Shown one piece after another: positions 55,201-63,666 of a stretch of DNA of 64,000 bases (position 1 is the stretch's first letter; every line of letters begins with the position of its first letter). The translations under genes were made by a program, and so were the position numbers. The stretch comes from Sva-07 sp963716095 (GTDB lineage Bacteria > Actinomycetota > Acidimicrobiia > Acidimicrobiales > Ilumatobacteraceae): NCBI GenBank assembly GCA_963716095.1, contig CAVQSV010000023.1, forward strand, positions 620,001 through 684,000, in the 5' to 3' direction. Under the pieces are notes generated by a model. It saw only the letters and a program-made list of their open reading frames with translations. It made no database searches and had not been told where the DNA came from.

Positions 55201-55761
55201 TCAGCGGGTGAGGTCGGCCCAGCCGAGGCCGTCGGCGGTCCAGAGCTGGTCGAAGCGGGCGTCGACGTCGTCGTGGAAGCCGAACCGATTGCGGTGGTTG
55301 TAGCGCCAGCGCTGCTGGTTGACCCGCACACCCATCCGAGCGAGACGGCCGGCGCAGTAGGTGTCCCAGGCGGCGTTCTGTTCGAGCGTCAGGTCGAGGT
55401 CGCCGGGGGCGTCGGCGAAGTCCGGTCGCATTCGGTCGTGAGCGCGCAGCAGGATCCGACCCAGCGACTCGCGCGCGACGTCGGCACTGAACGACATCGG
55501 GTGCTTGCGGTCCTCGAGCGCGCCGCTCTCGGCGTGCAGGGTGATCGTGGCGTCGGACGACACGGCGTCGATCTCCTCGGACACCTTGGCGAGCGGTGTG
55601 GTCTCGTCGACGATCACCCGGATGGGGTTCGCGAGTTCGAGCTGTTCGGCGAGTTCGGCCACGATCGCTGCGATCTCGGACGCGTCGTACTTGACGAAGG
55701 TGAACTCGTCGGGGGAGACCGTCACCTTCGCAGTGGAGGCCGGTGCGGTCGCGTCGGACAT
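55201..55761 (-). CDS. hypothetical protein beside ferritin-like pair
   Basis: 186 residues, soluble, with no signal peptide. The first half is a mixed alpha/beta segment (SPDEFTFVKYDASEIAAIVA, ANPIRVIVDETTPLAKVSEE). The second half is helical, with HDRMRPDF and NQQRWRYNHRNRFG. No family is recognised. It begins 13 bases after the stop of a ferritin-like gene and probably shares its operon, so it may be an accessory or metal-delivery factor; that is inference. Confidence 0.65.
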   Translation of the reverse strand: MSDATAPASTAKVTVSPDEFTFVKYDASEIAAIVAELAEQLELANPIRVIVDETTPLAKVSEEIDAVSSDATITLHAESGALEDRKHPMSFSADVARESLGRILLRAHDRMRPDFADAPGDLDLTLEQNAAWDTYCAGRLARMGVRVNQQRWRYNHRNRFGFHDDVDARFDQLWTADGLGWADLTR

Positions 55762-55774
55762 CGATGGCCGCCGA

Positions 55775-56638
55775 TCAGGCGTCGGCGCCGACCCGCTCGC
55801 GGTACTTGCGAACGGCTTCCTTGCGCTCTTCGAGTGCTTCGGCGTCCATCGCCGAGATCGTCTCGACCTCGTCGTCGGTGAAACCGGCCAGTTCGCGGAA
55901 GCGTCGGGCGAGGCTGAACGAACTGTCGGCGCTCTCGCCGCGGGCGCCGCCGAAACTGAACAGCTTGTCGACGACCTGCTGGAACTCGAGCGCCTTGGTA
56001 CGACGGTCGGGATCGTTGGCCGTGACCTTGCGCAACCAGTCCGAGCCCATCTTCACGTGGGTGACCTCGTCGGCGAGCATCCAGTCTTCGCAGAACTCGA
56101 GGAACGGATCGCCGGCGACATCGCCGAACTCCTTCATCTGGGTGAACACGTCGATCGCCAGCCCCTCGAGCGCCCGATTGACCCCGGCCAGGCGCAGGAT
56201 CGGATCGTTCGAGCAGGCCGCTTCGAACAGGACGGTGTTCTCGGCGAACTCGCCGAGTTCGGTACCCATCCAGTCGGACAGCTTGGCGCTGATCTCGACG
56301 TGACGGGCCTCGTCCCACGCCTGGCGGGCCATGTCGAGTTTCAACTCGAACGGCACCGTGTCGTTGGTGCCGTCACCGGCCGCGAAGTCGTGTGCGGTGC
56401 GACCGGCGCCTTCGAGGGCCTGGATCTCGCCGACCATGATGCCGTGCATCAGTCCGCGGGCGGCATCGGAGGCGTCGTGGCGTTCGGGCGTGAGGCGCTT
56501 GGTTGCACCGCGGCTCTTCGCACTCGACTGCTTCTCGACGTCGATCGCTGTGCGGCCGTCCTTCATGCGTTCGGCCATGTTCGTCTGGACGAACCGCTCG
56601 TCACGAGCGAGGTCTTCAACCGGAAAGAACTGACGCAT
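55775..56638 (-). CDS. ferritin-like (DUF455-type) di-metal protein
   Basis: 287 residues with a four-helix ferritin-like core. Metal-ligand motifs are GEIQALEGAGRTAHDF (helix 1 Glu), WDEARHVEISAKL (E-x-x-H), NRALEGLAIDVFTQ (helix 3 Glu) and LADEVTHVKMGSDWL (E-x-x-H). This is the E, ExxH, E, ExxH pattern of diiron oxygenase-like proteins, close to DUF455. The C-terminal helices end with a charged tail. ATG 56638 shares one base with the upstream stop, so translation is coupled. Reaction unknown. Confidence 0.8.
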   Translation of the reverse strand: MRQFFPVEDLARDERFVQTNMAERMKDGRTAIDVEKQSSAKSRGATKRLTPERHDASDAARGLMHGIMVGEIQALEGAGRTAHDFAAGDGTNDTVPFELKLDMARQAWDEARHVEISAKLSDWMGTELGEFAENTVLFEAACSNDPILRLAGVNRALEGLAIDVFTQMKEFGDVAGDPFLEFCEDWMLADEVTHVKMGSDWLRKVTANDPDRRTKALEFQQVVDKLFSFGGARGESADSSFSLARRFRELAGFTDDEVETISAMDAEALEERKEAVRKYRERVGADA

Positions 56639-57309
56639 CAGGCGCCCCCTTCAGTGCTTGTGGTTTCAGCGGTGCCAATACTATCGGGGCCGGTGATGCC
56701 ACCGGCTTCCACCATGATCGTCTCGAGCCGTGCCTGGTGCTCGGCGGCGCGGCGGACATGGTCGGGTGTGGTGATCAACGACTGCAGCAGCATCTCGCCG
56801 TCGCGCCAGTCGTCGAACTCGTCCTGGAGGATGAAGTTGATCGACCGGATCGTCGGTGCGTCGGTGATCTCGCTCGTGTTGTTGCGGTGGTAGGTGTACG
56901 CAGCGATGAACCGGGGGATCAACACCCGGTACACGCCGACGAGTTTCTCGATCGTCAGCTCGGGGGCTTCGGGTTCGGTCATGGCTTCGATGAAGCGTTC
57001 CATCGCCTCGTTCGCCGGCACGGTGAGTCGTTCGGGCTTCATCTCACGCAGCTCGGGCAGCCGCTTGTGCCAGAGGTCGGCGTGCCACGCATGGTGATAG
57101 CAGTGGGTGCCGAGGCGCATCTTCACGTCGAGTTCGGGCACGGTGGCCACCCAGCCGCCGAGCGCTTCGAACAGCTTCATCTCGGTCCACTTGTAGTTGC
57201 CGACCCGGCGGGCGGTCTCGTCGACGCTGAACGATCCGGGGATGTCGCGCCGGTCCCACGGAGCGAACGGTGGGCGCGCCGTCGATTCGATCTGGCTCGT
57301 GTCCGTCAT
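56638..57309 (-). CDS. second ferritin-like protein of the same operon
   Basis: 223 residues, mostly helical. KWTEMKLFEALGGWVATVPE and MRLGTHCYHHAWHADLWHKR look like helices 1 and 2 of a ferritin-like fold with several His residues. FILQDEFDDWRDGEMLLQ may supply the second Glu pair. Compared with its neighbour the ExxH spacing is less regular, so it may be a degenerate or structural partner. It is the first gene of the trio; the ABC1-kinase gene lies upstream. Confidence 0.65.
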   Translation of the reverse strand: MTDTSQIESTARPPFAPWDRRDIPGSFSVDETARRVGNYKWTEMKLFEALGGWVATVPELDVKMRLGTHCYHHAWHADLWHKRLPELREMKPERLTVPANEAMERFIEAMTEPEAPELTIEKLVGVYRVLIPRFIAAYTYHRNNTSEITDAPTIRSINFILQDEFDDWRDGEMLLQSLITTPDHVRRAAEHQARLETIMVEAGGITGPDSIGTAETTSTEGGA

Positions 57310-57363
57310 CTCAGCGACGCTAACGAACCCACGGGCGCCCCCTGCGACCGGAGCGCTCGCAGG

Positions 57364-58815
57364 TCAGGAGATCGGGTTGCCCGTGCGCCACGCCGCTTCG
57401 GCGGCGCCGAGATCGGTGGCGGGCTCGCCGTCGGCGATGTACTCGAGCAGCATGTGACGCCACGGGCCGGTCGCTTCGAGCTTTCCGAGGATCGCACTCA
57501 CGCCCCACACCACCCGGTCGAGGATCACGAAGCTCGGCGGCATGTTGAGCTGCTCGATCACCTGAGCATGCGGGCCCTGCACGTCGAAGATCTTGGCGAT
57601 CGTGTCGCGCATCCACTCGCGGGTGAACGTGAACTCGTCGGTGAGGTACGGCAGGTACGGGCTCGACACGTAGTCGTACACGAGCGCCGGATCGAGACCA
57701 TGGCCCGCCGGCAGGAAGTTCGAATGCACCATCTCACGCACCAGGCGTTCGGGATCGCGGTCGACGATGATCGCGTCGATGGTCGGCCGCAGCGTCTCCC
57801 ACTCGCCCGGTGACCACCGCTTGACGAGCCCGTAGTCGAGGAACGACACGCTGCCGTCGTGGTGGAACTTGTAGTTGCCGGGATGCGGATCGCCGTTGAA
57901 GATGCCGTGACGCATGATGGCGCCCTGCGCGAACCGCCAGATCACCTCGCCGGCGCGTTGCTTGGTCTCGTACGACTCGGTGGTCCGGAACTGGTCGAAG
58001 GTCATGCCGTCGATCCACTCGGTGGTCAGCACGCGGCCGCTGCTGAGCTCGGGCACCAGCTTCGGGATCCGCACCCACGGGTGGCCCTGGAAGCGCGACT
58101 CGAACTCGGCGAGGTTGCCGGCCTCGATCGAGTAGTCGAGCTCTTCGCGCATCCGTTCGCGAAGTTCGTCGACCAAGCCCTTGGCGTCGAGCCCCTTCAG
58201 CATCATCGAGGAGAACATGGCGTACATCACCTCGGCCGCGTCGAGGTCGGTTTCGATCGCCTCGTGCACGCCCGGGTACTGCACCTTGACCGCCACGTCG
58301 CGGCCATCGTGTGTGATCGCTCGGTGGACCTGGCCGATCGAGGCAGCGGCGACCGGCATGTCCTGCCAGTCGAGGAACAGCTTCTCGGGCGGCTTGCCGA
58401 AGTCGCCCTTGACGACGTTCGCAGCGAGGGTCGGTGCCATCGGTGCCGCATCGGCCTGCAGCGTGGCGAGCGCCTCCTGGGCTTCGTCCGGCAGCGCTTC
58501 GAAGATGAACGAGATCAGCTGGCCGGCCTTCATCAGCACGCCCTTCATCTCGCCGAGTTCCTTGGCGACGTCTTCGGCGGTGCGGATCGCGAACTGTTCG
58601 TCGAGCTGTGCGCGGCGCTCCTCGGCCGACCCGATGCCCCGCACGTGTGAGATGCCGAAGCGCACCGAGTTGCGTGCCGACAGCTTCCACACCCGGGCCG
58701 ACCGGTTGAAGCGGTTGGTGAGCGGTGACTCTTTCGCCTTCTGTGCAGCTGCGGCGAGTCCGGCTGCGAGGGCCACGACGGAGGCGAGTCCGGCAACGGC
58801 TTTGCGCTGCATCAC
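57364..58815 (-). CDS. ABC1/UbiB-family atypical kinase
   Basis: 483 residues. A hydrophobic N-terminal segment (8-24) anchors the protein. Family marks are KxGQ (KAGQ, 96-99), the Ala-rich loop VAAASIGQVHRA in place of a Gly-rich loop, NGDPHPGNYKFHHDG (catalytic loop) and FLDYGLVKRW (metal-binding D-Y-G in place of DFG). UbiB proteins support quinone biosynthesis and lipid trafficking through ATPase activity. ATG 58815 overlaps the DksA-like stop. Confidence 0.9.
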   Translation of the reverse strand: MMQRKAVAGLASVVALAAGLAAAAQKAKESPLTNRFNRSARVWKLSARNSVRFGISHVRGIGSAEERRAQLDEQFAIRTAEDVAKELGEMKGVLMKAGQLISFIFEALPDEAQEALATLQADAAPMAPTLAANVVKGDFGKPPEKLFLDWQDMPVAAASIGQVHRAITHDGRDVAVKVQYPGVHEAIETDLDAAEVMYAMFSSMMLKGLDAKGLVDELRERMREELDYSIEAGNLAEFESRFQGHPWVRIPKLVPELSSGRVLTTEWIDGMTFDQFRTTESYETKQRAGEVIWRFAQGAIMRHGIFNGDPHPGNYKFHHDGSVSFLDYGLVKRWSPGEWETLRPTIDAIIVDRDPERLVREMVHSNFLPAGHGLDPALVYDYVSSPYLPYLTDEFTFTREWMRDTIAKIFDVQGPHAQVIEQLNMPPSFVILDRVVWGVSAILGKLEATGPWRHMLLEYIADGEPATDLGAAEAAWRTGNPIS

Positions 58816-59055
58816 GCCCTCCGAGCGGTGGGGTCGGTGGCGAGGACGTGTTCGGGGATCGGGTCGCCGGTCACCTCGTCGGTCCAGTAGGTGCCGTCGG
58901 ACAACCGTTGCAGCGCGGTCTCGACGGCTGCGAGGTCACGCTCGACCGCATCGAGATCGAGCGGCGCTGGAGTCGGCGCTCGTCGAGGTTGCATCAGGTT
59001 CGGATGTGTCAGGCACCTCGGAAACCTCGGACTGCTCGGTGGTGGGATCGGTCAC
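58812..59055 (-). CDS. DksA/TraR-like protein without zinc cysteines (probable frameshift)
   Basis: The C-terminal part (DLDAVERDLAAVETALQRL, then SDGTYWTDEVTGDPIP) is the helix plus finger of DksA/TraR-type proteins, but the Cys pairs are replaced (TDEVTG where CEVCG is usual), so no zinc is expected. From ATG 58994 it is 60 residues. Upstream in another frame, GTG 59055 opens an acidic Thr/Ser/Glu segment (VTDPTTEQSEVSEV) that would extend it to about 80 residues if one base near 58,970 is spurious (span 3n+1). Its stop overlaps the ABC1-kinase start. It may act on RNA polymerase; unproven. Confidence 0.6.
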
Positions 59056-59135
59056 GGGGTCTCACGCTAGTTGTACCCGACGAGCCCGGCGCAGCCCCCG
59101 GGTGCGATGATCGAGTGCGCGGCCGTCGACTTCAA

Positions 59136-59141
59136 TAGTGT
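59136..59141 (+). promoter_or_regulatory. probable -10 element of the sugar ABC operon (leaderless)
   Basis: TAGTGT (TANNNT) ends 7 bases before GTG 59149. The fit favours that start over the upstream ATG 59107. Confidence 0.35.
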
Positions 59142-59148
59142 CGGCGTC

Positions 59149-60066
59149 GTGGCGCATCCACGGCGAGGATCACGGTGGAGGGACTTCCCACTGGCGATGA
59201 TGATGCTTGCGCCGTCCGCAGTGATCCTGGGCCTGTTCGTGCTGTACCCGCTCGGGCGGGCGGTGTGGCTCGGGCAGCAGCGCTGCGACAACTTCGGCAA
59301 CAACTGTGTGTCGCAGGGCTTCGGGCAGTACGTCGACATGTTCCGCAGCACCGAGTTCCAGAACGCACTCGGCGTCACCATCCGATTCGCGCTGATCACC
59401 GTGCCCGCCGGCGTGATCCTCGGTGTCGGCCTGGCAGTGCTCGCCGACAAGTACCTGCGCGGCATCGGCGTCTTCCGGGCGGTGTTCTCCTCCACGGTCG
59501 CCACGTCGGTTGCGGTCGCCAGCCTCATGTGGCTGTTCCTGCTGCAGCCCTCGGTCGGCGCGCTGGCCAACGTCGGCTGGTTCAACTCGCTGTTTCCATC
59601 GGTCAAGAGCCCGGGCTGGCTGCAGGACCCCGACACGGCGCTGTGGGCGGTCAGCGCAACCAGCGTGTGGGCCAACTTGGGCTTCACCTTCATCCTGGTC
59701 ACCGCGGGACTGCAGTCGATTCCACGCGACCTCCATGAGGCGGCAGCCGTCGACGGGGCCGGCGGTGCCCGGCGGTTCTGGTCGATCACCGTGCCGATGC
59801 TCGGCCCGACCCTGCTGTTCGTCGTGATCGTGTCGACGACGCGGGCATTCCAGACCTACGGCGAGATCGACCTGCTCACCGGTGGTGGCCCGCAGCCGTC
59901 GAACCCGACCACCACGATCCCGTACTTCATCTACGGACAGAACTCGCCGATCCGCAACGATGCCGGCTTGCAAGCGGCGTCCGCCGTGCTGCTGTTCGTG
60001 TTGTTGTTGTTGTTGTCGGGTCTGCAACTCGCGGGAATCGGACGGCGGGTGCACTATGGCGACTGA
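59149..60066 (+). CDS. sugar ABC transporter permease (UgpA/MalF-like)
   Basis: 305 residues with six or seven membrane helices. The EAA loop that docks the ATPase is HEAAAVDGAGGARRFWSITV. TGGGPQPSNPTTTIPYFIY and the N-terminal DFPLAMMMLAPSAVILGLFV are typical of CUT1 carbohydrate importers. GTG 59149 is chosen from a leaderless -10; ATG 59107 is possible. It is the first gene of permease-permease-binding-protein; no ATPase gene is present, so a shared MsiK-type ATPase is likely. Confidence 0.88.
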   Translation: MAHPRRGSRWRDFPLAMMMLAPSAVILGLFVLYPLGRAVWLGQQRCDNFGNNCVSQGFGQYVDMFRSTEFQNALGVTIRFALITVPAGVILGVGLAVLADKYLRGIGVFRAVFSSTVATSVAVASLMWLFLLQPSVGALANVGWFNSLFPSVKSPGWLQDPDTALWAVSATSVWANLGFTFILVTAGLQSIPRDLHEAAAVDGAGGARRFWSITVPMLGPTLLFVVIVSTTRAFQTYGEIDLLTGGGPQPSNPTTTIPYFIYGQNSPIRNDAGLQAASAVLLFVLLLLLSGLQLAGIGRRVHYGD

Positions 60067-60976
60067 CAGGGCAACCGTGCCTGCCGACGCCGCGCCGCCC
60101 GGCCAGCCGGCGACGATCCCCGAGCTCGGGTCGAGGCCCAACCGGCGCAAGCACTTCGACGATCCGTCCGGAGTGGGGAGGCTCGGACGCTATGTGCTGC
60201 TGTGCCTCGTCGCCTTCGTGGTGCTGTTCCCGATCTACACGACCGTGGTCGCCGCCTTGAAGCCGGGCAGCGAGGTGCTGCAGAACCCGTTGGTCCCGAC
60301 CACGGTGACGTTCGACGTGCTCGTCGAGGCGTGGAACGAGGGTCGACTCGGCCGCTACCTGTTCAACTCGTTCGTCGTGGCGCTGATCGTCACCGTGGCC
60401 CAGGTGGTCACCTCGGTGCTCGCCGCCTATGCGTTCGCGATCCTCGAGTTCCCCGGAAAGCGACTGATGTTCCTGGTGTTCGTCGCCACGCTCCTGGTAC
60501 CGCTCGAGGCCACGCTGGTGGTCAATCTCGAAACCGTCGACGGTCTCGGATGGCTCAACACCTACCAGGGTCTCTCCGTGCCGTTCCTCGCAACGGCGTT
60601 CGGCGTCTTCCTGCTCCGCCAGGTCTTCCTCACCCTGCCGCGCGATCTCCGCGACGCTGCGGCGATCGATGGTGTCGGGCACCTGGGCTTCCTCCGCCAC
60701 GTCGGCCTCCCACTCGTGCGGCCCACGATCGGGGCGCTCGCACTGTTCAGCTTCCTCGGCACCTGGAATCAGTATCTCTGGCCGACGCTGGTCGTCAACG
60801 AAGCCGACATGAACACGGTGCAGAGTGGGTTGCGGCTCCTGCGGCGATCGACGCTGACCGAGCCCAACCTGGTGATGGCCGGCACGGTGATCGCCGCCGT
60901 GCCGATCTTCATTGCCCTGTTCGTCTTCCAACGCCAACTCGTGCGCGGGCTCACCGCGGGCGCCGTGAAAGGATGA
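60056..60976 (+). CDS. sugar ABC transporter permease (UgpE/MalG-like)
   Basis: 306 residues, six helices after a basic Pro-rich N-terminus. The EAA-type loop reads RDAAAIDGVGHLGFLRHVGL, and LFSFLGTWNQYLWPTLVV is typical of MalG-like proteins. ATG 60056 overlaps the first permease by 11 bases, which implies coupled translation. A TTG repeat just upstream (about 59998-60016) codes for the Leu run ending the first permease. Confidence 0.88.
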   Translation: MATDRATVPADAAPPGQPATIPELGSRPNRRKHFDDPSGVGRLGRYVLLCLVAFVVLFPIYTTVVAALKPGSEVLQNPLVPTTVTFDVLVEAWNEGRLGRYLFNSFVVALIVTVAQVVTSVLAAYAFAILEFPGKRLMFLVFVATLLVPLEATLVVNLETVDGLGWLNTYQGLSVPFLATAFGVFLLRQVFLTLPRDLRDAAAIDGVGHLGFLRHVGLPLVRPTIGALALFSFLGTWNQYLWPTLVVNEADMNTVQSGLRLLRRSTLTEPNLVMAGTVIAAVPIFIALFVFQRQLVRGLTAGAVKG

Positions 60977-60980
60977 TGTG

Positions 60981-62560
60981 ATGCTCGCCTCGTCTCCCCC
61001 TCGTCGCGACCGCCGCTCTGGTCGCCGACGCATCTCGCTGGTCAAGGCCGCGGCGCTCGCGGTGACCGCAGCGTCGATTGCAGCAGCGTGCTCGTCCGGA
61101 GAATCCGCACTCGAGATCGACAGCGGCGGCGCCGAGACCACGGCGGCGCCTGATGTGACCACTGGGTCGACCACCGGCGACACCGACGTCGAGTCCCCGG
61201 ACGACACTGCGCCGGCCCCGAACACGACGCAGGCGCCGCTCGCGGAGTTCCCGGAGTGTCCGACCGACGCCCTCGCCGAGGCGGACGGCGTCGTCGAGAT
61301 CACGTTCTGGCATGCGATGAACGACGTGCTCGAAGACGCGTTGATCGAGCTGACCGACGCCTACAACGCCAGCCAGGACGCGGTGCGGGTGACGCTCCAG
61401 AACCAGATCGGCTACGACGAAGCGCTCGACAAGTACATCCAGTCGAGTGGGGACAGCCGCCCCGACATGATCCAGATCCCCGAGTTCACGCTGCAGTCGT
61501 TCGCCCAGTCCGACACCTTGATCCCCGTCGGTGGCTGCATCGAAGCGAGCGGCTTCGACACGTCGAGTCTCCTCGAACGTGCCCTCGACACCTATGCCTT
61601 CGAAGGCGTCATCTGGTCGATGCCGTTCAACGTGTCGAATCCCGTGCTGTACTACCTGCGCCCGAAGTTCGAGGCCGCCGGGCTCGATCCCGACGTGTCG
61701 CCCATCACGCTCGAGGAGCTGCGCGCCACCTCCCAACAAGTCGTCGATTCGGGTGCAGCGACCTACGGCTGGGTGCTCGACTCCGGACCCAACTCGGGCG
61801 GCGCCTGGTTCCTCGAGCAATGGTTCGCGCGCGCGCCGATCAGCTCTATGCGAACAACGAGAACGGCCGGAGCGCCCCGGCCACCGAGGTGCTGTTCGAC
61901 GGACCGACCGGTGTCGAACTGCTGACGTTCGTGCAGGAGATGATCGACGATGGACTCGCCGTGTCGATCGGCGACAACTCCGGCGGTCAGGACACCTACC
62001 TGAAGCTGATCGATCCTCAGTCCGACGGAGCGATGACGATCGGAACGTCAGCGGCCCTCGGCGGTGTGATCGCCGCGCTCGGCAGTGGGCTCGCCCCTGG
62101 ACTGACGACCGACGACGTTGCCGTCGGCCCGATGCCGGGACCGAGTCCGGACCCGAGCGCCAACCTCGGCGGGGCCTCGCTGGCGATCGTCGACGGCAAG
62201 GGCGACGAGAAGACCGCTGCGGCGTGGGACTACATCACCTTCCTGACCACCGCAGAGGCACAGTCACAGTGGGCGTCGCAGACGGGGTACGTGCCGGTGC
62301 GCAGCGACGCGCTCGACCTCGAACCGTTGCGGACCACCTATGCCGACGACCCCCGATTCCGCGTCGCCTACGACCAGATGGTCGGTGGCATCGACGGTCA
62401 GGCGTCGTTGGCGCCGGTGCTCGGGCCGCAACGCGAGGTGCGCGCGGCCACGGCGAACGCGACCGCAGCGATCATCGCCGGAGCCGACGTCGAGTCGACG
62501 CTCGCGGACGCGGCGGCCCAGGCGAACGCCCTGATCGCCAGCTACAACCAGCGCAACTGA
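60981..62560 (+). CDS. extracellular sugar-binding lipoprotein of the ABC importer (one frameshift)
   Basis: About 525 residues. The signal peptide with lipobox AAAC (Cys37) is followed by a Thr/Pro linker and a family 1 solute-binding domain: VEITFWHAMNDVLEDALIEL, DSRPDMIQIPEFTLQSFAQS, then GAMTIGTSAALGGVIAAL and TAAAWDYITFLTTAEAQSQW. The frame slips inside the CGCGCGCGCGC tract at 61826-61836, where one frame reads EQWFAR and the other ADQLYANNENG. The span is 3n+2. An indel in that repeat is likely a sequence error. It follows the permeases by 4 bases. Confidence 0.88.
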
Positions 62561-62591
62561 TGTGACGACTGGTGTCAGGCAGGATGGAGCA

Positions 62592-63026
62592 ATGAGGTTC
62601 GGGGTGCTCGTCGCAACGGTGCTGCTCTTCGCGGCGGCCTGCGGTGGGTCGTCGGCGACCACCCAGCCCTCCACGACCGACACATCCACGACCGACGCCT
62701 CCACGAACGACGATGCGCAGCGCTTCCCGGACGTGGTGGCGGCCGTCGCGACGCCGACCGATGCCGGATGGGACTTCGACGTCACCGTGTCGTCGCCCTA
62801 CGACACGCCGGAGCGCTACGCCGACGCGTGGCGGGTGGTCGGACCCGACGGCGCGGTGCTCGGTGTGCGAGAACTCGCCCACGATCATGCCGGCGAGCAA
62901 CCGTTCACCCGGTCGCTGCGGGGCGTCCAGATCCCCGCCGGCGTCGACAGTGTGGTGGTCGAGGGTCGCGACCAAGCGAACGGTTGGGGCGGTGCAACCG
63001 TCGTCGTCGTCCTCGACGCCGGCTGA
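62592..63026 (+). CDS. small lipoprotein of unknown function
   Basis: 144 residues. Lipobox AAAC (Cys17), then a Ser/Thr-rich linker (20-42) and a beta-sandwich-like domain with FDVTVSSPYDTPERYADAWR and GWGGATVVVVLDAG. GGAG lies 6 bases before ATG 62592. No family is recognised; the domain looks like a small adhesion or binding module. It is not clearly part of the ABC operon (31-base gap). Confidence 0.72.
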   Translation: MRFGVLVATVLLFAAACGGSSATTQPSTTDTSTTDASTNDDAQRFPDVVAAVATPTDAGWDFDVTVSSPYDTPERYADAWRVVGPDGAVLGVRELAHDHAGEQPFTRSLRGVQIPAGVDSVVVEGRDQANGWGGATVVVVLDAG

Positions 63027-63038
63027 CACACCGGCCGG

Positions 63039-63044
63039 TAGGGT
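63039..63044 (+). promoter_or_regulatory. probable -10 element of the cyclophilin gene (near-leaderless)
   Basis: TAGGGT ends 8 bases before ATG 63053 and fits TANNNT; no Shine-Dalgarno sequence is seen. Confidence 0.4.
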
Positions 63045-63052
63045 CGGGGACC

Positions 63053-63613
63053 ATGGCAACCGCATTTCCCCCGTTCGATGGTTCCGCGCCCAAGACGCAG
63101 GACTTCTCCGAAGCCCCCGAGATGGGCATCGACCCGTCGAAGCGCTACACCGCCAAGCTCGACACGAGCCTCGGTGAGATCGTCATCGCGCTCGACGCGG
63201 TCAAGGCGCCGAAAACCGTCAACAACTTCGTGTTCCTCGCGCTCCATCACTACTACGACGGCGTGATCTTCCACCGCATCATCAACGGCTTCATGTGCCA
63301 GGGCGGCGACCCCACCGGTACCGGCCGCGGCGGCCCCGGGTACCGGTTCGAGGACGAGCTTCCCAAGCCGCGCGAGTACCAGGTCGGCTCGGTCGCCATG
63401 GCCAATGCCGGTCCGAACACCAACGGCAGCCAGTTCTTCATCGTGTCGGGTCCCTCCGGCGTGGGCCTGCCGCCGCAGTACAGCCTGTTCGGTCAGGTGG
63501 TCAAGGGTCTCGACATCGTCGACCAGATGCAGAACGTGGCCACCGGTGGCGGCGACAAGCCCAAGACCGATGTGGTGATCAACTCGGTGGAGATCACCGT
63601 CGCCGACGACTGA
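63053..63613 (+). CDS. peptidyl-prolyl cis-trans isomerase (cyclophilin)
   Basis: 186 residues, cytoplasmic (no signal peptide). Cyclophilin marks are FHRIINGFMCQGGD (catalytic Arg in FHR), GSVAMANAGPNTNGSQFFI and SLFGQVVKGLDIV. An N-terminal extension of about 30 residues (FPPFDGSAPKTQDF) precedes the barrel. It catalyses proline isomerisation during folding. The usual tryptophan of cyclosporin-sensitive forms is absent (PPQYSLFG region). Confidence 0.93.
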   Translation: MATAFPPFDGSAPKTQDFSEAPEMGIDPSKRYTAKLDTSLGEIVIALDAVKAPKTVNNFVFLALHHYYDGVIFHRIINGFMCQGGDPTGTGRGGPGYRFEDELPKPREYQVGSVAMANAGPNTNGSQFFIVSGPSGVGLPPQYSLFGQVVKGLDIVDQMQNVATGGGDKPKTDVVINSVEITVADD

Positions 63614-63653
63614 ACAGCCCGGGCTGGAGCGATTGGCGTCGGACGCCGATCGT

Positions 63654-63659
63654 TACAGT
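63654..63659 (+). promoter_or_regulatory. probable -10 element of the YcaQ-like gene (leaderless)
   Basis: TACAGT ends 7 bases before GTG 63667, again the spacing expected for a leaderless transcript; this sets the start at 63667 rather than GTG 63670. Confidence 0.4.
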
Positions 63660-63666
63660 CGCGGCG

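Noticed and set aside
59998..60020. TTG trinucleotide repeat as a phase-variation switch
   Set aside because: The repeat unit is three bases, so length changes would only add or remove Leu in a membrane helix and would not shift the frame.
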